Under the pieces are notes generated by a model. It did no database searches and had not been told where the DNA came from. It saw only the letters and a list, made by a program, of their open reading frames with translations. Positions 1 to 8,443 of a DNA stretch of 64,000 nt are shown here, in pieces. The number at the start of each line of letters is the position of its first letter. Position 1 is the first letter of the stretch. The translations under genes were made by a program, and so were the position numbers. Source of the DNA: Ancylobacter moscoviensis (GTDB lineage Bacteria > Pseudomonadota > Alphaproteobacteria > Rhizobiales > Xanthobacteraceae); the NCBI RefSeq assembly GCF_007559435.1, contig NZ_VMBP01000007.1, forward strand, positions 62,001 to 126,000, given 5' to 3'.

Positions 1-387
1 CGGTTGTGCCCACCGCTTGTCGACATCCGTCAGCAGCGGGCCGGTTTCCGGCTTCGCGACCGCCGACAGGGTCTTGGTCATCAGCGTGCGATAGCCGGAC
101 TGGGCGCTGTTGAGGCGGCGCACCATGTCGCCAACTGCCTTCTCGTCGTCGGCGGCGCGCAGGTCGGCGATGAGGGCGGCCTGCATCGCCTCGGTCGGCG
201 GCGCGGTCCGATCCCAGCCGGCGATCGCCTCGGTGGTGCGTGGCAGCAGATGCAGCACGGCGTCATCGAGGACCGACTGCTTGACCATGATGCCGAGCGG
301 CCAGACGAAGAAGATGCCGATGAACAGCGCCAGCGGCAGGATCAGCAGCGCCGCCCGGGTCTTTCGGTTCCAGAGCCGGGCCGTCAT
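1..387 (-). CDS. ABC transporter permease, PotB-like (partial, runs off left edge)
   Basis: This is the N-terminal 129 codons of an inner-membrane permease; the rest lies beyond the window. The protein begins MTARLWNRKTRAALLILPLA and has one clear membrane segment at about residues 12-35, followed by a long charged periplasmic stretch. That pattern is typical of the first permease of spermidine/putrescine-type (PotB) importers. Its ATG overlaps the TGA of the ATPase gene upstream in the operon (ATGA, 384-387), so translation is probably coupled. The family is inferred mainly from its partner genes, because too little of the protein is visible to place it on its own. Confidence 0.75.
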   Translation of the reverse strand, partial: MTARLWNRKTRAALLILPLALFIGIFFVWPLGIMVKQSVLDDAVLHLLPRTTEAIAGWDRTAPPTEAMQAALIADLRAADDEKAVGDMVRRLNSAQSGYRTLMTKTLSAVAKPETGPLLTDVDKRWAQP

Positions 388-1451
388 GGGACGATCACCC
401 AGCAGTCTTCCGGGGCGAAGGTCGCGTTGATCTTCGCTCCCGGCGTCCATTCCGCCGCGCGCCGGTCGCGCCGGGCGACCAGCCGCTGGCCGGGCCCCTG
501 CAACTGCACGCGCAGATGATCGCCCTGATAGATCGAATCTGTCACTGCGACGGGGATGCTGTTGATCGCCGCCGGCGCCTCGGACAGTTCGACCTTCTCG
601 GGCCGGACGGTCGCCAGCACGCGGCGGCCGGCATCGAATTCCGCCCGGTCGCGTACCCGCAGCATGCCGCCGCTGTCGAGCCGGATCAGCGCCTCGCCGC
701 CTTCCCGGCCGGCGATTTCGCCCTCCATGAGGTTCGTCTCGCCGATGAACTCGGCGACGAAGCGGGTCGCCGGATGGTCATAGATCATGCGGGGGGTATC
801 GATCTGTTCGATCAGCCCCTTGTTGAACACCGCGATCCGGTCCGACATGGTGAGTGCCTCGGACTGATCGTGCGTGACGAAGACGATGGTGAGGCCGAGC
901 CTCCCGTGCAGTTCGCGAATGTCGAGCTGCATCTGCTCGCGCAACTGCTTGTCGAGTGCGCCGAGCGGCTCGTCCATCAAGACCACGCCGGGCTCGAACA
1001 CCAGTGCACGGGCCAGCGCCACGCGCTGCTGCTGGCCGCCGGAGAGCTGCGCCGGCCGGCGCTCGCTCAGCGCGGCGAGCTGCACCATGTCGAGCGCCCT
1101 GTTGACCCGCGCGTCGATCTCCGCCCGTCCGACACCGCGCATCTTCAGCGGGAAGGCGACGTTCTGCGCCACGGTCATATGCGGAAAGAGCGCGTAGCTC
1201 TGGAACACCACCCCCATGTTGCGCCGGTGCGAAGGGATGTCGTTGATCATATGTCCGTCGACATAGATCGTTCCTTCCGTCGCGTCCTGAAAGCCGGCGA
1301 GCATCATCAGGATCGTCGTCTTGCCGGAGCCCGACGGCCCGAGCAGGCTCAGAAACTCGCCGCGCACGATGTCGAGGCGCAGATTGTCGACCACGCGCAA
1401 GGCGCCGAAGGTCTTCGTCACGCCGTCGAGGCGAATATGGTAGTCGACCAC
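384..1451 (-). CDS. ABC transporter ATP-binding protein, PotA-like
   Basis: The ATPase subunit of a polyamine/amine-type importer, 355 aa, which is the usual PotA length. Walker A GPSGSGKTT is at residues 38-46, the signature LSGGQQQR near 135, Walker B VVLMDEP just after it, and the switch histidine in VFVTHDQSEALTMSD. Residues from about 240 onward form a TOBE-type C-terminal domain, as in PotA and other MOI/CUT1-class ATPases. The gene sits between the binding-protein gene, with a 166-base gap, and the permease gene, with a 4-base overlap. The substrate cannot be read from the ATPase; an amine or polyamine is inferred from the neighbours. Confidence 0.9.
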   Translation of the reverse strand: MVDYHIRLDGVTKTFGALRVVDNLRLDIVRGEFLSLLGPSGSGKTTILMMLAGFQDATEGTIYVDGHMINDIPSHRRNMGVVFQSYALFPHMTVAQNVAFPLKMRGVGRAEIDARVNRALDMVQLAALSERRPAQLSGGQQQRVALARALVFEPGVVLMDEPLGALDKQLREQMQLDIRELHGRLGLTIVFVTHDQSEALTMSDRIAVFNKGLIEQIDTPRMIYDHPATRFVAEFIGETNLMEGEIAGREGGEALIRLDSGGMLRVRDRAEFDAGRRVLATVRPEKVELSEAPAAINSIPVAVTDSIYQGDHLRVQLQGPGQRLVARRDRRAAEWTPGAKINATFAPEDCWVIVP

Positions 1452-1617
1452 GTCCGGTCTCCGTTCGGTGCCTGGCCGTCTCCGGCCCGCATGGGGCGGA
1501 CCGGAGCAGGGCGTCAGGCGGACTGACGGGAGCCTGCGGTGCCGACCGCAGGCGAAGGATCGGTGAGGCGCCCGGCGGCCCGTCCGGAGACGGGCGGCCG
1601 GGCCGCGGCGGCGGTCG

Positions 1618-2673
1618 TCAGCGCGCGGCGAGCCAGGCGTTGAAACGCTTGGTCAGGCTCTCATTGTTGTCGATCCAGAACTCGATGTTCAGCGGCACTG
1701 CCTCGGCGAGGTTCTTCGGATCGGTCGGCAGGTCCTTGGAGATTTCCGCCGGCACCATCGCGGCGGCCTTCTTGCTGGGCAGGCCGTAGGTGATGAGCTC
1801 GGCCATCTTCACCTCCGGCTCGGGCTGGCTCATGAAGGCGATGGCCTTCATCGCCGCTGCCTTGTTTTCCGAGCCCTTGAGGATGACCCAGCTGTCGGTG
1901 GCGGTGACGTTGCCCGGCCAGACGAAGACGAACTTCTTGCCTTCCTTCTTGTTCACGTTGGCGATGCGCCCGTTGTAGGAGGCGGTCATCGCCACCTCGC
2001 CGGATGCCAGAAGCTGGATCGGCTGCGCGCCGGCTTCCCACCAGATGAGATTGGGGCCGAGTTCCTCCAGCTTCTTGAAGGCGCGATCGATGCCTTCCGG
2101 CGTCGACATGACCTCGTAGAGTTCCTCGCGCTTCACGCCGTCGGCGAGCAGGGCGAATTCGATGGTGTATTTCGGGCCCTTACGCAGCGCGCGCTTGCCG
2201 GGGTACTTCTTCAGATCCCAGAAATCAGCCCAGCTCTTCGGCCCGTCCGGCCATTTCTCGGAATCGTAGGCGAGGCCGGTGGAGGAGGTCAGCGCGCCTA
2301 CACCGCAGTCGCTGACGCTCTCGTCGAGGAAGTCCTCCTTCGGGCCGATCTGCTCCCAGTCCAGCTTCTCGTAGATGCCGTCGGCGCAGCCCAGCACCAG
2401 TTCCTCTGCCTCGACCTGCACCAGGTCCCAGTTCGGCGTGCCGGCGCTGACCTTGGATTGCAGGACGCCGTAGCCGCCGTCCCAGGAATCCTCTAGCACC
2501 TTGGTGCCTTCCTTCTCCGCAAAGGGCTTGAAATAGGCTTCGCGCTGGGCGTCCTGGGTGGCGCCGCCCCATCCGACGATGGTGAGATCGCGGGCCAGCG
2601 CCGGCGTCGTGGCAATGGCGACGACGGCCGCAGAGACGAAACCGAGGCGACGCAAGGCGTACTTGGTGGTCAT
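1618..2673 (-). CDS. ABC transporter substrate-binding protein, PotD/extracellular solute-binding type
   Basis: The periplasmic binding protein of the same importer. The ATG at 2673 is chosen because GGAG lies about 10 bases before it and the protein then starts MTTKYALRRLGFVSAAV, a good Sec signal peptide cleaved near ALA-RDLTIVGWGG. The ORF can extend to 2721, but that adds a poor N-terminus. The mature part, about 325 aa, has the PotD-like opening DLTIVGWGGATQDAQREAYF and the GLAYDSEKWPDGPKSWADFWD region typical of polyamine or related family-1 binding proteins. It lies 66 bases after the aminotransferase gene, consistent with uptake of an amine that is then transaminated. The exact ligand is unknown. 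Confidence 0.88.
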   Translation of the reverse strand: MTTKYALRRLGFVSAAVVAIATTPALARDLTIVGWGGATQDAQREAYFKPFAEKEGTKVLEDSWDGGYGVLQSKVSAGTPNWDLVQVEAEELVLGCADGIYEKLDWEQIGPKEDFLDESVSDCGVGALTSSTGLAYDSEKWPDGPKSWADFWDLKKYPGKRALRKGPKYTIEFALLADGVKREELYEVMSTPEGIDRAFKKLEELGPNLIWWEAGAQPIQLLASGEVAMTASYNGRIANVNKKEGKKFVFVWPGNVTATDSWVILKGSENKAAAMKAIAFMSQPEPEVKMAELITYGLPSKKAAAMVPAEISKDLPTDPKNLAEAVPLNIEFWIDNNESLTKRFNAWLAAR

Positions 2674-2739
2674 GCTGCTGTTCTCCAGTTGGAAGGGGGG
2701 CCAGCGCTCGAGCGCCGGCATTGTTGTGGGAGGCGGCGG

Positions 2740-4125
2740 TCAGGCCGGCTCCATCCGGACCGCGAGGGTGGCGGCGACATCGTCCAGCGCCTGGGCGAAC
2801 GCGGCGAGGAGAGCGTCCACCTCGGCGAGGCTGATGATGAGGGGCGGGGAGAAGCCGATCGTGTCGCCCATGGCGCGGGTGAGCACGCCGAGTTCCTGCA
2901 GCCGGGTATTCACCAGCAGGCCGAGGCCGCCGGGCTGTTCCGGAAGGCCAGTCTTGGCCTGCTTGTCGAGGACGAGCTCGACCCCTGCCACGAGACCCAC
3001 GCCGCGCACATTGCCGACAAGCGGATGATCGGCGAGCGCCTCCAGTCCCGCGCGCAGATGGGCGCCGGAGCGCGCCGCGTTCTCGACGAGGCCGTCCTCC
3101 TCGATGATGCGCAGCGTTTCCAGCGCGGCGGCGGCCGTCACCGGATGTCCGCTGGCGGTGAAGCCATGCCCGAGAATGCCGAGGCGCCCGCTCTCCTCGA
3201 TGATCGGCTCGACGACCTTCTCGTTCACGAGGACGGCGGAGATCGGCAGATAGGCTGAGGACAGCTGCTTGGAGAGCGTCATGATGTCCGGCTCGATGCC
3301 GAAGGTCGTGCTGCCGAACAGCGTGCCGGTTCGCCCGAAGCCGCAGATCACCTCGTCGGCGACCAGCAGGATGTCGTACTTGCGCAGCACGGCCTGCATC
3401 TTCGGCCAGTAGCCTTCCGGGGGCACGATAACGCCGCCGCCACCCATGACCGGCTCGCCGATGAAGGCGGCGATGGTCTCCGGCCCCTCGCGGAGGATCA
3501 GCGCCTCCAGCTCCGCGGCGAGCCGCGTGGCGAACTCTTCCTCGCTCTCGGCCGGCAGGGCGTTGCGGTAATGGTCGGGTGCCGTGACGCGCAGCACCTC
3601 CGGCCCGACGAGATCGAAACCGCGATGGTTGGCCGGCAGACCGGTGAGGCAGGAAGCGGCGATGGTCAGGCCGTGGAAGGCACGATCGCGGGCGATGAAC
3701 TTCTTGCGCTCCGGCTGGCCCATGGCGTTCGCCCGGTACCAGACGAGCTTGATGACGGTATCCACCGCCTCGGAGCCGGAGTTGGTGAAGAATACTTTGC
3801 TCATCGGCACCGGAGCGAGGCTGACGAGCTTCTCGGCAAGGTCGACCACCGGCCCGTGCGAGCGATGGGCGAAGGTGTGATAGTAGGGCAACGTCTTCAT
3901 CTGTTGATAGACGGCATCGGCCACCCGGGTCTCGCTGAAGCCGAGCCCGGCGCACCAGAGCCCGGCCAGCGCCTCGATGTATTTGCGGCCGGAAGCGTCG
4001 AAGACATGCACGCCCTCGCCACGCTCGATGACCAGCGGACCGATCTCGCGGTGCCTGGCGGCATTCGTCGCGGGGTGGAGATGGAAGGCGATGTCGCGGG
4101 CTTCGATGGAATTGGGGAGTGGCAT
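2740..4125 (-). CDS. class-III PLP aminotransferase (omega-amino acid/polyamine type)
   Basis: A cytoplasmic fold-type I PLP enzyme of 461 aa, the usual class-III length. The N-terminal third has the family pattern FDASGRKYIEALAGLWC. The PLP phosphate-cup residues appear in FFTNSGSEAVDTVIKL, the cofactor-binding Asp in ILLVADEVICGFGRTG, and the Schiff-base lysine in TLSKQLSSAYLPISA. These enzymes remove an amino group from omega-amino acids, putrescine-like diamines or beta-alanine, usually onto pyruvate or 2-oxoglutarate. As first gene of the operon, upstream of a PotD/PotA/PotB-type importer, it probably acts on the imported compound. The preferred amine cannot be told from sequence alone. 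Confidence 0.88.
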   Translation of the reverse strand: MPLPNSIEARDIAFHLHPATNAARHREIGPLVIERGEGVHVFDASGRKYIEALAGLWCAGLGFSETRVADAVYQQMKTLPYYHTFAHRSHGPVVDLAEKLVSLAPVPMSKVFFTNSGSEAVDTVIKLVWYRANAMGQPERKKFIARDRAFHGLTIAASCLTGLPANHRGFDLVGPEVLRVTAPDHYRNALPAESEEEFATRLAAELEALILREGPETIAAFIGEPVMGGGGVIVPPEGYWPKMQAVLRKYDILLVADEVICGFGRTGTLFGSTTFGIEPDIMTLSKQLSSAYLPISAVLVNEKVVEPIIEESGRLGILGHGFTASGHPVTAAAALETLRIIEEDGLVENAARSGAHLRAGLEALADHPLVGNVRGVGLVAGVELVLDKQAKTGLPEQPGGLGLLVNTRLQELGVLTRAMGDTIGFSPPLIISLAEVDALLAAFAQALDDVAATLAVRMEPA

Positions 4126-4183
4126 GGATGGCCCCTTTTGATGCCTATCAAATATGCATGATTGCTAGGCGGGCAGCTTATTG

Positions 4184-4296
4184 TGTGATCACAGTTGCTG
4201 GACATGACTGAAATCACAGGTGTTTTTCGGTCCGCAAATCCGCGGAATGGGCTTCCGGAACCCAATAATTGACATCGGATCGGCAAATGTGATCAC
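4184..4296. promoter_or_regulatory. pair of GTGATCAC palindromes upstream of the aminotransferase operon
   Basis: Perfect palindromes lie at 4184-4193 (TGTGATCACA) and 4289-4296 (GTGATCAC), 104 bases apart, and the first is 59 bases upstream of the aminotransferase start. Paired identical palindromes before an operon suggest a dimeric repressor, possibly of the GntR type. No such regulator gene is adjacent, so the assignment is only a suggestion. Confidence 0.35.
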
Positions 4297-4650
4297 GAAA
4301 AGACTCCTTATAATCTGTGGCTTGTGTCGATGGCGGGTTGGGGTGATCCTGATTTCGCAAAAGCCGTTCCACTTTCCGTTGGGGCCTGGTTAGCCTTTGG
4401 TCGGGGAGAGGATCAGGGCGGCTGTGGGGCCGTGCGATCACGGCTGGGAGCCGTTGGCGCGTGCCAATGCGGGAGCTATCGCCCCTCGATGTGGTCGAGG
4501 GGACGCTCGACGCTTAGGTGACTGTTTGCCGGTGTTTCTTGAGGCGCCGAGCGGCTGGCCTTTGCCGCAGGCGCCTTCAGCTTCGCTCTGCGAGCGCCGA
4601 TCCAGCCCGCGCAGCCGCTGCCTCCCGCCGCCTGTGGGGCGTGGGCAAGT

Positions 4651-4704
4651 GTCTCTGGATGAGCTTCTGTCTCTGGATGAGCTTCTGTCTCTGGATGACC
4701 TTCG
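4651..4704. repeat. 18-base tandem repeat, about 2.7 copies
   Basis: The unit GTCTCTGGATGAGCTTCT occurs exactly twice (4651-4668 and 4669-4686), and a third copy (4687-4704) diverges after 12 bases. On the plus strand one frame reads SLDELL-SLDELL-SLDDLR. No start, domain or ribosome binding site supports expression, so it is listed as a simple repeat. Confidence 0.85.
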
Positions 4705-4942
4705 ACGTGGTGCAGGAGCAGGTCATCCGTGCGTGCTTCTGCCCCGTTCGATCACCGGCGGCATTCCTTATCGGTTCAAGCAATTGATTGACCTGATTTC
4801 GCAGAAGGATGTGCTCTTTTCGTTCGATGCCAATGGGTTTTCGGGGGGGTAAATGCCAGCCGAGCTGCGGTAATATATGCTCGGGGATTGGATTGAGCGC
4901 CCACGTCAACTTGGACACCGGGCGAGAGCTACGATTTCCAGA

Positions 4943-5089
4943 AGCCCTAACGTCGAGGCTTGGCTCAGGATGATCGGCGTAACGAATATCGATTCAATTC
5001 TGATCGAGCGCACGCTGTTTGAGTTGGAAGCTGAGCAGGTGGCGCGTGCGAACGCAAAGATCGAGGCAGAACGGCTGGCACTGGAGTTT
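4943..5089 (+). pseudogene. C-terminal remnant of an FMN-dependent azoreductase (AzoR-like)
   Basis: The translated stretch from PNVEAWLRMIGVTNIDSI to EAERLALEF resembles the last 50 residues of FMN-dependent NADH-azoreductases, which carry the pattern 'LR..GFIGVTDI..I...' followed by an Ala/Glu-rich helix. The N-terminal flavodoxin domain with its FMN-binding loop is absent upstream, and the open frame in front is unrelated sequence, so only a fragment survives. The match is from memory of the family and is short. A chance resemblance is possible. Confidence 0.4.
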
Positions 5090-5300
5090 TGTACCCGAGT
5101 GAAGTGGTCGGTGGTCGAACGGTGCAGGCTCTGATCAACGGCACCAGAGCCGATGGTCTATGGCGCATCGATCATAAGAGAGCGAGACGTTCATCCGCGC
5201 GGAAGCGGGACTCCCGCGCGGAGCGGCGGCATGCCAAAGGCGGCCGAAGTGGAGGAGGTCATCGGTTCCGACTTGGGACGGCGGAGGCGGGTTTCGGCCG

Positions 5301-6533
5301 TCACTTCGCGGCGGCTTCGTTCCCGGTCCGCCCGGCCCGGCGGCGGCGCAGCAGGCGGCCGTTCAGGACGAGATGGGCGAGAAGACCGACGACCAGTCCC
5401 CAGAACGCGCCGCCGATTCCGAGCAGCTTTATGTTCGCGGCGGAGGCCAGGAAGGTGATCAGCGCGGCTTCGCGGGACGCCGGATCGGCCATCGCTCCGG
5501 CGAGGCTGCCCCCGATCGTGCCGAGCAGCGCCAAACCGGCCAGCGTGGTGATAAAGGTCGCCGGGAAAGCCATGAAGACGGCGGCGAGCGTGACGCCGAA
5601 CACCCCGACCAGCACGTAGAAACAGCCGGCCGCGATGCCGGCGATCCAGCGTTTCGACGGGTTTTCATGCGCCTCCTTGCCCGTGGCGATGGCGGCGGTG
5701 ATCGCGGCGATGTTGAACGCATGAGACCCGAACGGAGCCATGACGAGCGAACCCAGTCCCGTCACGGTGACGATCGGGTTGGCGCTGGTCCTGAAACCGT
5801 CGTTTCGCAGCACGAGCATTCCCGGCATGTATTGGCCGGTCAGCGTGATGAGGAACAGAGGCAGCGCGACGGACAGCAGCGCGTTCACCGAGAACTCCGG
5901 GCTGGTGAAGACGGGGGCCGCGAACTCCAGCTTCAGTTCCGACAGATCGACCCGCCCCTGCACGAGCAGGAGGGCCAGCCCGAGAACGAGGATGCCGACC
6001 ACGGCATAGCGCGCCGAGAAGCGCTTCAGCGCGAGATAGGCAACGACCAGCAGGCCGACGAGCAGCGGATCGACGCTGGCGCCCCCGAACGCGCCGATGC
6101 CGAACGGCAGCAGGATGCCGGCCAGCAGGCCGGAGGCGATGCCCGGTGGAATCAGCCGGATGACCTTCTCGAAACAGCCCGATAACCCGAGCCCGACGAA
6201 GGCCGCCGCCGAGGCCATGTAGGCGCCGATGGCTTCCGGATACGGCGTCGTCGCCAGAGCCGTGACGAGAAACGCGGCCGCCGGCGTGGACCATGCCGTG
6301 ATGATCGGCTCGCGATAGCGCCAGCTCAGGAACAGTCCCGTCAGTCCCACGCCAATGGACACCGACCAGACCCAGGACGCGGTGAGTTCCGGGCTCAGTC
6401 CCGCGACCTTCGCCGCCTGAAAGACCAGAATGAAGGTGCCGCCATAGTTGACGATGACGGAGATCAGGCCGGCGATGGCCGGATGGACGAGGTCGCTCAG
6501 GCGAATGGGAGACGATGCGGCACGGGACGACAT
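5301..6533 (-). CDS. benE: BenE-family benzoate/H+ symporter-like membrane protein
   Basis: A polytopic inner-membrane carrier of 410 aa with about 11-12 predicted membrane segments, matching BenE length. Family traits include the opening IAGLISVIVNYGGTF, the AWSTPAAAFL segment, GQYMPGMLVLRNDGF and the APFGSHAFNIAAITAAI segment. BenE is described as a proton-coupled benzoate importer. No benzoate catabolic gene lies nearby. The divergent neighbour is a MocR/PdxR-type regulator, and yggS follows that, which raises the possibility that this copy moves another small aromatic such as a B6 vitamer (inference). The start at 6533 is the furthest ATG consistent with the family N-terminus. Confidence 0.85.
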   Translation of the reverse strand: MSSRAASSPIRLSDLVHPAIAGLISVIVNYGGTFILVFQAAKVAGLSPELTASWVWSVSIGVGLTGLFLSWRYREPIITAWSTPAAAFLVTALATTPYPEAIGAYMASAAAFVGLGLSGCFEKVIRLIPPGIASGLLAGILLPFGIGAFGGASVDPLLVGLLVVAYLALKRFSARYAVVGILVLGLALLLVQGRVDLSELKLEFAAPVFTSPEFSVNALLSVALPLFLITLTGQYMPGMLVLRNDGFRTSANPIVTVTGLGSLVMAPFGSHAFNIAAITAAIATGKEAHENPSKRWIAGIAAGCFYVLVGVFGVTLAAVFMAFPATFITTLAGLALLGTIGGSLAGAMADPASREAALITFLASAANIKLLGIGGAFWGLVVGLLAHLVLNGRLLRRRRAGRTGNEAAAK

Positions 6534-6591
6534 GATCCTGACGAACCTCCTGAAGGTCGGCGCGGGATTACAGGCGGGATTTCAAGCGGGC

Positions 6592-6621
6592 TTGACACAT
6601 AGCCGATCAATGGTCGGATAT
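6592..6621 (+). promoter_or_regulatory. possible promoter of the MocR-type regulator gene
   Basis: TTGACA at 6592-6597 is followed 18 bases later by GGATAT at 6616-6621, in the short gap between divergent benE and the regulator gene. The -10 match is weak. If real, translation would have to start downstream of 6610, for example at GTG 6682. Confidence 0.3.
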
Positions 6622-8145
6622 TTCCGTCCATTTTTGTCGAATGAGTCAGACCATTTGTTCAGGCATTCCCAGCTCGAATCGGTGAAAGCGTGGATCGCCC
6701 ATCCCGCTCACGTGGCGATGCCGCTTCATGCCCGGATCCAGCGGGCCATCCGGCAACTGATCGTCGATGGTGCGCTCGGGGCGGGGAAACCTCTGCCGGC
6801 CTCGCGCGCGCTTGCCCTGTCGCTGGGCGTATCGCGCGACACGATCGAGGCGGCCTACGCCCAGCTCCACGCCGAAGGTTTCATCGACCGCCGCGTCGGG
6901 AGCGGCAGCTTCGTGGCGCAGATGACGGAGTTCGCATCCGGCCATCGCCCGTTCCGGCGGGATGCGCCGCCGCGCCACCAGGCTCCGAAGCTCAGCAAGC
7001 GCGGCAACGCCATGTTCCATGGTGGCGGGATACACGACGCGCTGTTGCCCAGGCCGTTTTCGCCCGGCGTGCCGGAAACGCGCAGCTTTCCGCTGCAGCT
7101 CTGGGAGAGGCTGGAGCGACAGGTGCGCCGGGAGGTCGGCACGCAGGCTCTGGCTCATGGCGATCCGCAGGGCACCGAAGCGCTACGCCGTGCCATTGCC
7201 GATTACGTGAACCTTGAGCGCGGGGCGCGCGCCACGGCCGACCGGGTGCTCGTCCTCACCAGTTCGCAGCAAGCCATGATGCTGTGCGCCAACGTGCTGC
7301 TCGATCCCGGCGACCGGATCTTCATCGAAGACCCGGCCTATCACGGGGCGCGCAAGGCGTTCGACGCGGCAGGGCTGGAATGCGTCCCGATCCGGGTAGA
7401 CCGGCACGGGATCGTCGCTGAGCGAATCCTGGCCGAACCGCGCAAGGCCAAAGCCGTTTCTTTGACGCCGTCCCACCAGTTTCCGACCGGCGCGACGCTG
7501 GCGCTCGACCGGCGACTGGCGCTGATCGAATGGGCGGCACGGCATCAAGCGTGGATCATAGAGGACGACTACGACAGCGAATTCCACTATGCCGGCAAGC
7601 CGATGGCCTGCGTGCAGGGGCTCGATCCCCATGACCGGACGATCTATATCGGCACCTTCACCAAGTCGCTCTTTCCGGGCCTGCGGATCGGTTACGTCGT
7701 GCTGCCGCCGCAACTGGTGAAGCCGATGACCATCGCGCGCACCCTGCTCGACGGGCATTCCGCTCCGATGGCGCAACTGACGCTGGCCCGGTTCATGGAG
7801 GGCGGGCATTTCGGCGCCTATGTCCGGAGCATGCGCGGCATCTATGCGCAGCGGCTCGAGGCGCTCGCCGATCTCGTTCGGAAGCACCTGCCGGATTTCG
7901 TCGAGCCGCGCATTCCCGTCGGTGGGCTGCAAATGCCCTGCCTGCTGACCGGCGACCTGTCCGAGCGCGTTGCCATCGACGCCGGGCGGAACGCGGGCAT
8001 CGAGCTTCTAGGCTTGTCGGCGCTGCACGCCACGGATGATGCCGAGGCTGGCTTCCTGATGGGCTTTGCAGCGTCCACGCCTGCCGAGATCGAGGTTGCG
8101 GTCAAGAGGCTGGCGAATGCGCTCCGGGCAGCAACGAAACGGTGA
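6610..8145 (+). CDS. MocR/PdxR-type transcriptional regulator (GntR HTH fused to aminotransferase domain)
   Basis: A PLP-dependent regulator. A winged-helix GntR domain (PLHARIQRAIRQLIVDGAL, then SRALALSLGVSRDTIEAAYAQL) leads into a linker and a fold-type I aminotransferase domain. The aminotransferase part keeps PLP features: SLTPSHQFPTG, the Asp-Asp-Tyr of WIIEDDYDSEFHY, and the Schiff-base lysine in IGTFTKSLFPGLRIGYV. Members such as PdxR, GabR and TauR sense PLP or PLP adducts and act on divergent genes. It faces benE, which is the likely target. ATG 6610 is taken here, but GTG 6682 and ATG 6718 are also in frame and would give a more usual MocR N-terminus. Confidence 0.88.
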   Translation: MVGYFRPFLSNESDHLFRHSQLESVKAWIAHPAHVAMPLHARIQRAIRQLIVDGALGAGKPLPASRALALSLGVSRDTIEAAYAQLHAEGFIDRRVGSGSFVAQMTEFASGHRPFRRDAPPRHQAPKLSKRGNAMFHGGGIHDALLPRPFSPGVPETRSFPLQLWERLERQVRREVGTQALAHGDPQGTEALRRAIADYVNLERGARATADRVLVLTSSQQAMMLCANVLLDPGDRIFIEDPAYHGARKAFDAAGLECVPIRVDRHGIVAERILAEPRKAKAVSLTPSHQFPTGATLALDRRLALIEWAARHQAWIIEDDYDSEFHYAGKPMACVQGLDPHDRTIYIGTFTKSLFPGLRIGYVVLPPQLVKPMTIARTLLDGHSAPMAQLTLARFMEGGHFGAYVRSMRGIYAQRLEALADLVRKHLPDFVEPRIPVGGLQMPCLLTGDLSERVAIDAGRNAGIELLGLSALHATDDAEAGFLMGFAASTPAEIEVAVKRLANALRAATKR

Positions 8146-8443
8146 AGGCGATCCGGTTCTGCCGGGACCTCCCGCGTAATGGTCTGGCCGACCGCTCAAA
8201 AGTGGAAGGGAGCGGCGGATCATTTTCCCGGTAGATGCGATGGGTGGCGCCCAGTCCCGCCGCATGGGTCATGGGCCGGCCGCGCAGGAGATCGTCAATG
8301 GGATCATCGGCTGTGCCGCCGTCCGCGGTCGGAAAGGCGGGAGGCGTCGCCGTCGCCTTCTCCACTGCAGATGAAGCCGCTGCCACCGGCGACACGATCC
8401 CCCTGCGAGGGGTGACCTGCTGCCGGTCGGGAGCGCGAGCAAG

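Larger units (their letters stand above)
4142..5300. other. low-information stretch without an intact gene
   Basis: About 1.15 kb between the aminotransferase start and the BenE stop. Short open frames here have no recognisable domain, and their codon choice looks unlike the flanking genes. What can be seen is two GTGATCAC palindromes, a perfect 8-base inverted repeat at 4482-4502 (CCCCTCGA, 5-base loop), an 18-base tandem repeat at 4651-4704, and a short azoreductase-like remnant at about 4943-5089. It looks like a degraded segment. Confidence 0.6.

Noticed and set aside
4482-4502. Hairpin CCCCTCGA-TGTGG-TCGAGGGG as a terminator
   Set aside because: No T-run and no gene ending nearby on either strand.
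4651-4704. CRISPR-like array
   Set aside because: The units are directly adjacent without spacers and number fewer than three; no cas genes occur in the window.
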